From: Branchinecta lynchi
Taxonomy: Eukaryota > Arthropoda > Branchiopoda > Anostraca > Branchinectidae
Direction: 5' to 3'
NCBI GenBank assembly: GCA_023053575.1
Contig: JAKZAP010000017.1
Location: forward strand, 10,671,501-10,735,500
DNA length: 64,000 nucleotides
This document shows, in pieces, positions 1 to 9,774 of this stretch (positions are counted from its first letter, which is position 1; every line of letters begins with the position of its first letter). The notes under the pieces were generated by a model that searched no databases, was not told the DNA's origin, and was given only the letters and a program-made list of their open reading frames with translations. The position numbers and the translations under genes were made by a program.

Positions 1-1700
1 AAATGTTTCAGCGAAAATGTTTAAATGAAATGTGCATGCTGTCTGACGGTCAAGAGGTAAAATATGACTTTTTTTAATAAAAAAAAACTTCTGACTCTTG
101 GGCATGAACCCTTATTAATGTTTTCAAAATACTCAAATTCTGTGCCTTTTCTTTGTTTTCAAGCTGCTTTGTAAAGGTATTTTCGGGTCATCGACTTTGG
201 TAACTGAAGGGATCTTTTCTGAAAAGAAAATATGTTTAACTAGAAATACTGAAGCAATATTTATCTGTTAATTTTGTAAACCATTCAATTAGCTTCGATC
301 TAGTGTGTTTGTCATATTTGTTGGTTCCGTTTTTAGCCAGATAGATTATTCTGAAGGCAAGACTTCTCTGGAAAATTGAAATCTTGTCTGAGGTTGTCAA
401 CCCCTCCTTTAATGCAGAGTATGCGATTCAACGCCTTTCACACTTTTTTCCCCTAACTTTGCTGTATTCCACTCTTTCTTGCTTATGAAAAAGTTTTTCG
501 CAAATTCTAAACTCTTCCTTCTTTCATTTGCAAATGAACTAGCAGCAAGGTAAAATAATTTTTACGAAGTTGTCGGTTAGTTTGAGTGTCTGACCTACCA
601 GTCAAGGAAAAAATCTGATTTGTTATATATTGACAAAAAAATATGTTAATTTCCAGACTGTTATATGTTTGTTTGTGAATGCTTGGAGCTTTGAAAAAAA
701 AACAGAGCCGAAAATATTCAGTGGGACTGCATAACCTCATCAAAACCATTCAGACCCAATACTATAAATTTTCTGTTCTATTTCTCACCATTCAGTAATC
801 CCTAGGATTTGCCTGTACAATGCAGATAGAACAGTAGCAGCATGCTTATTTGGACACCTCTCTAAATTTTCCATATCTTGGCCCTGTTTACAAAACAGTT
901 GACAATATAGTGAAATATCAAATTTTGTATCAGTAAATAGGAGTCTCTTGCAGCAATTTTCCTGTCACAAAATGAAAAGTTGTTTTTACCTACATTCTTT
1001 GAATTTAAATTTTTCCTTCTTTAATTTTCTGGTTCAAATCGACCAGCTGTGAGGTAAACAAAACAAAAAATGGAATGAGTTGTCTGTCGGTTTGAGTGCT
1101 TGAAGTATCTGTGAAGGAAAAAAATCTGATAAAGTATGTACACGCTCGTTACCTATTGACAAAAATATGTTGAGTTTCAGACTGTTGTGTTGTTTTGTGA
1201 AAGCTTGGAACCTTGAAAGAAGAAACAGAGCAAGGGGGAACAGAGCCTAAACTGTTCAAGTCTTGGATGAAACCTAACAATTAGTACATATACTAGCATT
1301 TTGGCACCTTTGTTACGTTGGGTGCAGTATTGATATTTGATTTGAACCGCTGGTGTCTTAACCCTGTGGTTAAGGACCAATATTTAACGCACCTTACCTG
1401 AACAATGTTTTAGCACCTTTAGCACCCACCATTCTAAGCACATTCCAGGTTTCACCTTCAGCTCAGTTTGCCTTCCATCCACTGTGTCCAAACCCTGACA
1501 ACCATCAAGATGCTAAAAAATTGTATCAGTCTAAAAACTATGTTTGTCCAGACAAGTAGCCCATTTCTTAGGCCAAACTACTGAAATGCAGCTGCTCAGA
1601 ATAAAGACCAGTCTATTTTTTTTTACTATTTTACGCCAAAAACACAATGAAGCACTTAGAATAAAACCGTATATCTCTTTAGCTTCATGAGTTTCAAAAC
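1..1700. other. Noncoding stretch with a diverged internal duplication
   Basis: I see no convincing coding exon here. Two segments, about 507-721 and 1010-1261, are diverged copies of one another: both run from a CTTCCTTCTTT-like start through GTTTGAGTG and TATTGACAAAAA to an ACAGAGCC end, about 510 bases apart. The rest is AT-rich unique sequence. It may be the 3' flank of the minus-strand gene that begins at 5552. Confidence 0.5.
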
Positions 1701-1713
1701 ATTGTAAAGCCCA

Positions 1714-1836
1714 TTATGCTTCACTAAATTTCATCCAATCAGGTGCAGTTTTGACTGATGATGACCAACACAGCTGTTCGAATGTAACTGGCACAAGGCA
1801 AGCCTGCAAGGCTGAAATCGCCAGGTCCATATTATC
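1714..1836 (-). CDS. Possible terminal exon of unrecognised minus-strand gene
   Basis: On the minus strand a good acceptor (TACTTTCAG) precedes an open frame of 40 codons that begins DNMDLAISALQACL and ends KFSEA before TAA. The composition is protein-like and the strand matches the upstream candidate exons. The phase does not fit the 1897-1959 exon directly: that exon ends two bases into a codon, whereas this one reads best starting a codon. Either an intermediate exon is missing or another frame is used. I do not recognise the protein. Confidence 0.35.
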   Translation of the reverse strand, partial: DNMDLAISALQACLVPVTFEQLCWSSSVKTAPDWMKFSEA

Positions 1837-1896
1837 CTGAAAGTAATCATAAAATTAGAATGCAAGTTTATGTTTGAATATAAAGCTTCATGCTAC

Positions 1897-1959
1897 TGTT
1901 TCTCTATGGCTTCCCCGTCTTCTTCTTCAAACACACAGCTATCTGAGCACTGAGCAGTC
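1897..1959 (-). CDS. Possible internal exon, acidic, of unrecognised minus-strand gene
   Basis: On the minus strand this 63-base segment lies between an AG acceptor (TATGTGAG) and a GT donor (AAACA then GTAGCA). Entered two bases into a codon, as the 3344-3401 exon leaves it, it reads (R)TAQCSDSCVFEEEDGEAIEK without a stop. The EEEDGEAIEK stretch looks like real acidic protein. The acceptor has a poor pyrimidine tract, so the call is tentative. Confidence 0.35.
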
Positions 1960-2029
1960 CTCACATAGTTAATTAACCCCCTAAAATACCCCATTTATTG
2001 GTATATAGATTATATTATTTTCAAAATAC

Positions 2030-2220
2030 TGAACACTGTCAGTAGTTTCATAACAGATAACACAAGGTCCACAAGGATGCTCAGGTTCAATGGACAACAC
2101 TCAACAGACAACACCTTGGATGTAATCTGTTGTGTTTGAAACTCGTTATGGGTGAATATGTTATCGTTATGGGTGTCATATGTCTCGTATATGTTATGCA
2201 TAAGCATTGCCAGGAAGAGC
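2030..2220 (-). repeat. Dispersed repeat family G, copy 1
   Basis: This segment matches, with divergence, copies near 30015-30130, 35620-35745 and 37965-38075. Shared landmarks are a CTGGCAATGCTT-like block, the palindrome-rich TATGCATAACAT segment and AACAGATTACATCCAAG followed by a TTGTCTGTTGAG block. This copy is on the minus strand and decayed. No coding capacity is apparent. Confidence 0.55.
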
Positions 2221-3340
2221 AAGAAAGGGAGTAAAAGTGAAAGAAGTATTACATAATTTTAGTAAGGACGAAGCAAACCTGGTCCAAAAAAAACTGGAAC
2301 CAAAATACAACGAATATTTGCTTTCAAAGTAGATACTAGTTTTGGGCAAGAAAGGTAATATGAAGAAATGTATGATTTTCGTGAGGATGAAGGGGAGTTA
2401 GTTTCGACTTACACCTTGACAGGGGTGTAACTAACATCCTGGGAGGGGGGAGGGGCTATGCTAATTAACAAGCTTCAAAGATTCAATCCTAGCTAACACA
2501 TTCTTGCCATTAGCTACCGGCATGATAATTACCATCTGCAAACACGTACGTGAATAAGGGCTTTTTGAACATCCAAGCCCTTGTAAGTAGCTTCTGAGGT
2601 GTGAACACTCAACTCGCAATTCGCCTTACACCAGTTCAGCGCTCCAAGTGGACTAGTTTCTGCCAATCCCCCATTGTCTCAGAATCAGTACTCGTATAGA
2701 CACACTAAGCAGTCGGATTCATAAGGTATTGGGTAACTTTCAGTTTCTGCTACTGAGACATAAGCAAAACCTCCATTAGGGACTCAGATTGCAGGTTTTC
2801 TACTCATGAACCTGTGGATCTATTTTACCCTGTCAATTGCGGTGGTGAGGTAGAGGGGGATTTACAGAAACTAGTCCGCTTAGAAGCGGTGAACCGGAAT
2901 ATGGCGAATTTCCGAATACTGAAGTTTCATTTGTAACAGGGGTTGCATTTTTAACCACTGACAGAAACAATTAAAGCTCGTTTTGCATTCTTCTCATATA
3001 TTCCCTTATTATGTCTTAAAGGACACCTCGCACTACAGAGTGTTTCTGCTGTTTTGGGATATTTGACTACTTTACAACTTAGCTTTCCTTACAGAAAATT
3101 ACACAAGGCTGTAGCTTTTCTTGGCCTCTCCTTACAGCCCCTCACCCTGGATGGCAAACTCGGCAAAATTTGCATAACCAGTTTTCGCACCAATGAGCCA
3201 ACAGTATTGGCCTGTTTGACTATCCTCCCATTTTATTTGTCCCCCTGCTAACACCCCCAGAATACCTAAAAAAAAAAAAGAATCCTAATACATCTGTCAC
3301 AAATGCCAATGCAAGATCTACAACTGAAAAGCTAGAAACC
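2221..3340. other. Noncoding, includes decayed family H copy near 3010-3240
   Basis: Most of this interval shows no coding signal. From about 3010 to 3240 it resembles the family H elements at 38154-38559 and 53569-53942: it starts TTAAAGGACACCTCGCACTA and contains a related CTTACAG and GCATAACCAG-type block. The 65-codon open frame in this stretch appears to be a by-product of that repeat. The interval probably forms an intron and flank of the minus-strand gene. Confidence 0.45.
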
Positions 3341-3343
3341 TAC

Positions 3344-3401
3344 CTAATGTGATACTCTTCTTCATCAAGTTGGTTGAAACCAGCTGTTACCAACAAAGCT
3401 T
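3344..3401 (-). CDS. Likely internal exon of unrecognised minus-strand gene
   Basis: On the minus strand a CATCTATAG acceptor leads into 58 bases that end at ATTAG then GTAGGT, a strong donor. Read in the phase left by the 3441-3528 exon, it gives EALLVTAGFNQLDEEEYHI and leaves AG for the next codon, which becomes Arg with the 1959 exon. The intron separating it from the previous exon would be only 39 bases (3402-3440), which is unusually short. The in-phase join supports a real exon; the protein family is not recognised. Confidence 0.45.
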
Positions 3402-3440
3402 CTATAGATGCGGCGCAGAAAAGTGATTGCCTTTAGTCAC

Positions 3441-3528
3441 CTGTGTCTTCTGATTGCTGGGGGGTAGTAACTATGGGTTGATCTTGGAAGGGTGTTCTGA
3501 ACTTCTCAAGGCTCGACTGCACTTCAAC
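3441..3528 (-). CDS. Likely internal exon of unrecognised minus-strand gene
   Basis: On the minus strand a strong acceptor (TTTCTATTTTAG) is followed by 88 bases reading VEVQSSLEKFRTPFQD, then QPIVTTPQQSEDT, and ending at GACACAG then GTGACT, a good donor. If the donor is not used, the frame stops two codons later with TGD and TAA, so this could instead be a terminal exon. It is Ser/Thr/Gln-rich and probably disordered. Exon 1 at 5356-5552 ends two bases into a codon, so at least one exon between them is missing from this model. Confidence 0.5.
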
Positions 3529-3573
3529 CTAAAATAGAAACAGTTTTCAAAGGATGGAATTTCTAGCCAATTA

Positions 3574-3889
3574 CACTGTAAAAAGTCTCTCCTACATCGG
3601 TCTTTAGAGGTTGCACATCACCAAGTCGGTGATTTTTATTTCGAATTCGGAGAGTTAAAATCCGAATACAGGATTAAAACGCTAAAATGCGAAATGCTGC
3701 AGATTAAGTTATCCTAGTCTGCAGTATTTTGCATTCTAACGTTTTAATCCTGTATCGGATTCTAACTCCCCGAATTCGGATTTTAACCCTCCGAATTCGG
3801 ATTTTAACTCTCCGAATTCGGATTTTAACTCTCTGATGATGTGTGATGTGCAACCACCAAGGTCCGATGTAGGAGAGACATTTACAGTG
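3574..3889. mobile_element. TA-flanked MITE with about 29-bp inverted repeats
   Basis: A 316-bp element has ends CACTGTAAAAAGTCTCTCC and, inverted, CACTGTAAATGTCTCTCC, both continuing into TACATCGG; it is flanked by TA on both sides (3572-3573 and 3890-3891). The pattern is that of Tc1/mariner-type non-autonomous elements. The centre is a second imperfect palindrome around GATTAAAACG, plus three tandem copies of a TCCGAATTCGGATTTTAAC unit at about 3773-3830. It has no coding capacity and sits inside an intron of the minus-strand gene. Confidence 0.85.
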
Positions 3890-4449
3890 TAGTTATCTTG
3901 TCACAGTTCCTCCAAACATTTATATGTGGCCTCACCAAGAAGTATGACTAGATAGTTTCTTTGAAGAGCCAGACCATGTTTTTATATGCTACCCAAACGT
4001 CTCAAGCAGTAAGACTGGTTTGGTCTCAAACAGGGAGCGGCGAATCAGCATGGTACCAGATATACATAACAAAGTCATCCCTGTTGTTTGTATGGTTGAG
4101 AGTCTTGGTTACCTCCTAGTAAACCAACCATTGCTAATTTTTTTCTCATAAAAACCTGACATATGTAATGTATATTTTGATGACCTAGCCTACTACAAAG
4201 CGATTCTTATTGGGTTTTTCTTATCAAGAAAATATTCAACAGTTACCAATGAGTTGCGATTCTGCACATTGACATTTTGCTTCTGCATGATCTATGTTGG
4301 TATAATGTCTGTGCAGATGGTGTCATTATGGGCTTACTGGTTAGGTTTGTTTTTAAGCCTGTTCATTTACTGATTTCATTTATGAAAATAAAGCAAACAA
4401 GAATATAGAATATGCACTGTGTAGGACAGAATCCACAGTAGGTATCTGC

Positions 4450-5000
4450 AAAGGCAAACAGTGCAAGGATTGCTGTGATGATCGATTATTTGCTTGGTGT
4501 GCTAGCTTTTTGCAAGGGACCTAAGGCTGAGTATGTTCCAGGCTGTCTGGCATTCCATTCCCTTTTTGGCTCTTTTCACATGGTACAGGCAGGTCGATGC
4601 CAGTCCATTTTCTTCAGAAATACAGAATTGGACTGACATTCTCGTCAAAGTACATTGAGGCTTGCTTGTTTCATATTTGAAGGCAAAGCAACAGACTTCT
4701 CTGTTGCAGTGTGTAAGATTATAGCTGGTAACAACAACAACAAGCATGCAAACAAGATTGTAAACAAGGTGTAGGCTATTCCCAGAAATCACAGGATCTG
4801 CAAAGGCAAAAAGTCCAAGGATTGCTTCTGGGATTGACTATTTTCTTGGTAGGCTAGCATTTTGCAAGGACCTAAGGCTGAGTATGTTCCAGGCTGTATG
4901 GCTTTCTATTCTCCATGGCTTTTTTTCACAAAGCCAGTCATTTTTCTTTGGAAATATAGAATCGGAACGTCATTCTTGTCGTAGTATATTGAAACATGAT
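4450..5000. repeat. Diverged tandem duplication, about 345-base period
   Basis: The segments 4450-4690 and 4797-5000 are copies of one another. Both contain TCTGCAAAGGCAAA, GACCTAAGGCTGAGTATG and TTCCAGGCTGT, then a related GGAAATA(C/T)AGAAT block. Neither copy shows coding constraint. They lie in the intron after the first exon of the minus-strand gene. Confidence 0.7.
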
Positions 5001-5355
5001 ATGAACTTGGTCTTTATAGGTTGTGAGAAGCCAAAGGACTAATTTGAATTAATAGGTGTGTGGTACTACATATGTGGTGTATTTGCTTGGCCTTATTTCT
5101 ATTTATTCATTTTTTTACCTTATTTTTTTGAAAAGCACAAGGGTAAAAAAGGCTTTCTTCTTTGCAACTCTTTGAGGAACCCTGAGTGCGCAATTTACTT
5201 GGATTAAAAGTGACTTATTTGCAGATGACTTGACTTCGCTACGCTAAAGTCTAGTTTATTTTTAGCCAGTTTAGGTCCATCACTAGTCTGTCCTGTTTCT
5301 TCAGTATTATTTGAAGATGCTTTACGAAAAATTGGTATAAGAGTATTCTACAAAC

Positions 5356-5552
5356 CTGTAAAGATTCTGTCGATCAGTCGTTCCAAGAGGACCATGTGAC
5401 TTCATAAAAATTCCTCCATTGACTCCACTCCGTTGAAGAACACTGGAAGATTTCCTTGACACGGCAAGTCTTCTGGTTGTTACCATTGTCAGTAGGCAGT
5501 CTTCTGAGCTGTTTTTATAATCAAGGATTGAGCGACGACTGATATTTGCCAT
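5356..5552 (-). CDS. First coding exon of unrecognised minus-strand gene
   Basis: Reading the minus strand from an ATG at 5552, 65 codons run MANISRRSILDYKNSSEDC ... GPLGTTDRQNLY to a donor TTACAG then GTTTGT. The segment is basic and Ser-rich (MVTTRRLAVSRKSSSVLQR), typical of a disordered N-terminus. The frame closes soon after the donor, as expected for an exon. Upstream lies a sequence related to a dispersed repeat (compare 17020-17100), so the promoter may overlap old repeat DNA. I do not recognise the family; nuclear or cell-cycle proteins often start this way, but that is only an impression. Confidence 0.5.
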
Positions 5553-5589
5553 ATCTGACCTCGACCAAAATATGAGCTTGAAAAATCAC

Positions 5590-5720
5590 GTTTGGTCGAC
5601 ATTTTAAATTTTCGCGGGCGAATTGTGGACGGATTCATCATGGGAAAGCGTCCACATTCTCAACGTCCCTACTGAAGACTACTGTGGACAGAATGAAAAT
5701 CCCTAATGGGTGTTGTAATA
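5590..5720. repeat. Dispersed repeat related to 17020-17110
   Basis: The stretch around AAATTTTCGCGGGCGAATTGTG and ATTCTCAACGTCCCTAC resembles AAATTTCACGGTCGAACTGTG and ATTCTCAACGTCACTAG near 17030-17100. It sits immediately upstream of the start codon at 5552, so it may contribute promoter sequence to that gene. No ends or target duplication could be defined. Confidence 0.45.
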
Positions 5721-5769
5721 ATTCAATGTGTTTGAATCTAAGATGTAAAAATAAGTTGCCTGTTCAGTT

Positions 5770-6030
5770 AAACTTTAAAGGGCGCTAGAAATTCATCTGT
5801 GATCAAACCCCTTGAGGAAAAAAATGATCCTGGGCCCTTTAGGATCATGGGATCAAAAATATTTTTTTTTACTTTTCGGTTAAGATACACACTTTAAAGG
5901 TGCTAGACGGTCATTTCTAAGCAAAACCTTTGTAAAAATGATCATGGGCTCATAGGGATCATGAAATGTAGACTTTGCTTAAAAGTTTGTTTTTTTTATT
6001 TTGCAGTGAAGATGAGAACTTTAAGGGATG
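5770..6030 (+). repeat. Family K tandem units
   Basis: There are two units of about 110 bases, each with GGGCGCTAGA- or GGTGCTAGA-type starts, AAGCAAAACC(C)TTG, AAAATGATCATGGG and a GGATCATG(A/G) end. Related units recur at 27480-27840 and, reversed, at 22200-22340 where they abut a family A element. The interval opens with TTCAGTTAAACTTTAAA, which resembles a family I end. It is noncoding. Confidence 0.6.
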
Positions 6031-7475
6031 GTCGGATCTGGGAAGTAACAAAACGTTAGCCAATTTTGTCAAGTCTCTAGCATTATAGCCAAAATTTCAT
6101 CGTCCTGGTACATCTGGAAGTACCTTAAAGTGCGGTCACCAGAATTCCGGACCCCCTCCAACTCCCCCCAGAGGGCCCGAATCCGGTCCGGTTACGTCAC
6201 TGATGTGTCTAGGGCTTATGCTTGACCTTCAAACTAAGTGTCATTGCAATCGCTAAACTCTAAGCGTGTCACAAAATCCCCCCCCCCCCCCGACATTTCC
6301 ATACTGACCGGATCCTGTCCTCACCTGAAATGGGACATCCGAGGCATGAGTTCTTTCCGAATATCAAGTTTCTTTAATATCCGATCACCCGTTCAAAAGC
6401 TGGACATTTCGCAAGAATCCGGATTCCTCCTCCCCCCCCCCAAGATGGTCAAATCGGAGAAACGACTGTTCATAAGTTAAAATTGTCGAGTCTCTGATAT
6501 GCCTGCCAAGTTTCATCATCCTAGCACATGTGTAAGCATCTTACGTCGGGATCACCGGAATTCCGCAACCCTCCCTCCAACCCCTCCCACAGTGCTCGGA
6601 TCTAGTCCGATCTTGTCAACTACGTAACTGCGGAGCTTGTGCTTGTTCTTCCCACCAAGTTTCATCCCGATCTGTCTACTCTGAACATGTCACATGATTT
6701 CGTCCCCCCCCCCTCAAACTCCCCCCAAAGTAATCGGATTCGTTTTGGACTTGACCTGTGACATCTGAGACACGAAGTCTTTCCAAATATCAAGTTTCAT
6801 TAAGGTCCGATTCCCGGTTCAAAAGTTCGACACACGTCAATATTCCGGATTCCCCATCCCTCCACTCCCCCCACGGTGGTCGGATCCGGGAATTTCCGGG
6901 TTAGTTTGCCGGGTCCCTAAATTGCCTGCAAAATTGCGTCCTAGCACATGTGTAAGCATCTTAACTCGGGATCACCGGAATTCCGGAACCCTCCCTCCAA
7001 CTCCCCCCATAGTGCTCGGATCCGGTCCGGTCTTTTCAACTACGTATCTGGGGCTTGTGCTTGTTCTTCCCACCAAGTTTCATCCCGATCCATCCACTCT
7101 GAACATATCATACGACTCTGGTCCCCCCCCCTCCAACCTCCCCCCCCCCAAAGTCATCGCATCCGTTTCGAACTTGACCTGTGACGTCTGAGACACGAGG
7201 TCTTCCCGAATATCAAGTTTCATAAAGATACGATTCCCCGTTCAAAAGTTAGGCTTACGTCAATATTCCGGATTCCCCCTCCCTCCACTCCCCCCACGAC
7301 GGTCGGATCGGGGAAGTGACTATTTCCAAGTTAGTTTGGTCGAGTCCCTAATATGCCTGCCAAGTTTCATCGTCCTAGTACATCTGGAAGTACCTTAACT
7401 CGCGATCACCGGACTGACCGACGTAAAAGTGATCGGTATATGGCATTTGGCCGGAAGGCAAATGCCATAAAAAGT
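6030..7475 (+). mobile_element. Family B element, about 425-bp monomers, 3' hairpin
   Basis: About three monomers of roughly 425 bases repeat the order CAAGTTTCATCGTCCTA, ACCGGAATTCCGGA, CCCTCCAACTCCCCCCA, GATCCGGTCCG and CCGTTCAAAAGTT. The copy ends with an imperfect hairpin, GGCATTTGGCC / GGAAGGCAAATGCC, followed by ATAAAA at about 7440-7472. The right side matches the terminal hairpins of the other family B copies. Polypyrimidine C-runs make several chance open frames here (for example 6922-7191); none looks like protein. Confidence 0.7.
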
Positions 7476-8145
7476 GGTTCACGCCCGAAATGTATTTTTT
7501 CTACATTTCTTGTATAGTTCAAATCTTGAAGCTGGTCTAGATTTGGTCTAGATGCCCAAGTCAACCGCATTCAAAGAGCGATGCAACTGTGAAAGCTATT
7601 TCACTTCTAGAAAGTCGCTGAGTTTCTGAGCGAAGTAAAAAAGTTTTCCTCCGCTTTCATGACCTTCAAACGAGGCAGCTCTGCTGCGACATAGATTACA
7701 TGACATTTGCCTACGTGGCATGAGAGACCTAACATCAGTGTGTATACTAAAGAGAGTAAGAACGTAAATTAATCTTTTTGCTGGTGAGCTACAGAAAATG
7801 GGTTCCACAGAAACAAGAACTCATTTCTTTTAAGAATGAAGTTTTCTTTTGTTTTCATGACATTCAAGCGAAGCAGCTCTGCTGTGACATGGAGTACGTG
7901 ACTATGCTTATATGGCATGCAGAGCAAACTTGAGTATACATGCAAGTCCAGCGAAAAGTTCAGTCCGGTAATCATCGTTAAAGATTTTTTGCTGGCGAAA
8001 TAAGGAAAATGAGCTCTGCAGAAATTAGAATTCTAAGGAAGAAAAAGAAGAATTGTTGATTCTGCATTGCGAAAATCCTCGAAAAAGAAGAAAATGCCTT
8101 TTCGACAATATAGTTCACAGCGAGGGCCGAGTCCTGAGAAACTCC
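7476..8145. repeat. Noncoding with a tandem duplication of about 205-215 bases
   Basis: Segments near 7640-7830 and 7840-8045 are diverged tandem copies: TTTCATGAC(C/A)TTCAA(A/G)CGA, GCAGCTCTGCTG(C/T)GACAT and TTTTTGCTGG(T/C)GA recur in order. Chance minus-strand open frames cover both copies. No gene is supported. The interval connects the family B hairpin on the left with the family A boundary on the right. Confidence 0.5.
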
Positions 8146-9560
8146 TGAAACAAGACCAAAGGTTTCGATGGGATCCCAAAAAATCAATATCTGATCCAGA
8201 CAACTGGGTCTTGTCTTAGCCAGATCCAGTCTTCGCCAGACTCCTTGAACATTTTTACAATTAAAATTCAGAAACAGATTAAGGCCAAATACCTAATCAC
8301 CTGAGAAAACCAAGTTCAGATTTGGATTCAGCATGTGTGTATACCCCTATAAGTCATATCTGTTTTGACGAAGACTTCCTGCCAATTCTGCCAATTTCCC
8401 GGTTCCGGCCGAACTCCAGAACTACTTGTCCGGCGAAAAAAGAAAGCTCAAAGACGAAATCAGGGTATCTTCTTTCCCCAGTAATGAACATCTAATCAAC
8501 TTCAAATAGAAATTTAGCTTATAACAAATTTTCCGATTCCAGCCGGATTCCGGTCGAACTATATGTCCGGGTAAAATACGATTGTCACACAGGGACTCAG
8601 CATCTCTTCTTACCCCTAAATCGCTTATCTAATCAACTAGAAATAAAACATTGACCCGGATTCCGGACGAACTACATGTCCGGGTAGAAACTTGTTTTCA
8701 CATAAGTGTTCAGCATGTCTTCTTGCACTAAATCGAGCATCTAATCAACTCCAAATAAAACTTTTAATTTTGACAAACTTTCCGGTTTGGGCCGGATTCC
8801 GGTCGAAATACTTGTCCGTCGAGAAAATAGTTTTCACCATCGTCTTCAGCATGTCTCCCTACCTCTAAATCGAACATTTAATCAACTTCAAATAAAACTT
8901 TTACTTTTAACAAACTTTCCGGTTTGGGCCGGATTCCAGGCGAAATACTTGTCCATCGAGAAAATAGTTTTCACCGTCGTCTTCAGCATGTCTTCCTATC
9001 CCTAAATCGAACATCTAATCAATTTCAAATAAAACTTTTACTTTCAACAAACTTTCCGGTTTGGGCCAGATTCCGGGCGAAATACTTGTCCGTCGAGAAA
9101 ATAATTTTCACCATCGTCTTCAGCATGTCTTCCTACCCCTAAATCGAACATCTAATCAACTTCAAATAAAACTTTTACTTTCAACAAACTTTCCGGTTTT
9201 GGCCGGATTCCGGGCGAACTACTTGTCCGATGACAAAATGGTTTTCATCATCGTGTTCAGCATGTCTTCTTACCTCATAATCGACTATCACATTAGCTGT
9301 TTCAAAATATTTTGTTTGTCCCTTAATTTGAATCCCCTCCCCCACCCCTAAATGTAGAGCTACAAAGCCCATCTACGAATTTGACTGGTCCGACGACCCA
9401 ACGAACCCTCACACCAAGTTTCATCAAAATATCTCATTCCCTTCGAGAGTTATCGTGCTTACAGACGGACGGACGGACAGACGGACGGACGGACGGACAG
9501 ACGGACAACTTTTGCGATGTCATAGGTATCCCTCCACTTACGTTTTGGGAACTGAAGGAA
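8145..9560 (+). mobile_element. Family A element, 137-bp monomers
   Basis: The left boundary is AACAAGACCAAAGGTTTCG then ATGGGATCCCA. The core is about seven monomers; the last four, from 8787, have an exact 137-base spacing. Each contains CGGATTCCGG, ACTTGTCCG(T/G)CGAG, TTCAGCATGTCTTCTTACC and ATCTAATCAACTTCA. The 3' end carries ACCAAGTTTCATCAAAATAT, a run of ACGGACGGACAGACGG units (9461-9504), AACTTTTGCGATGTCATAGG and then CTTACGTTTTGGG. Because 137 is not a multiple of three, overlapping short open frames shift from unit to unit; they are not genes. Confidence 0.75.
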
Positions 9561-9630
9561 TAAAATAATTTGTATTTCCATCTTAGGGCTATTTCTCCTT
9601 CATTTTGATCTTTGGATTATCTGTCACGGT

Positions 9631-9774
9631 AAAAGTCCTTTGTATCAGCACCATCTTCACACAGCTTTTGAACTGAAGACTGTATGTTACCAAATAACTT
9701 TAAGCCAAAAGTCCTTTGTATCAGCACCATCTTCACACAGCTTTTGAACCGAAGACTTTTTGTTACCAAATAAC
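9631..9774. repeat. Two tandem copies of a 76-base unit
   Basis: AAAAGTCCTTTGTATCAGC through ACCAAATAACTTT occurs at 9631 and again at 9707, with small differences. It abuts the left cap of the next family B element. It is noncoding. Confidence 0.8.

Noticed and set aside
8787..9351. Staggered 72-96-codon frames resembling a repeat-protein gene family
   Set aside because: They are the same 137-base family A monomer read in successive phases; period not a multiple of three.
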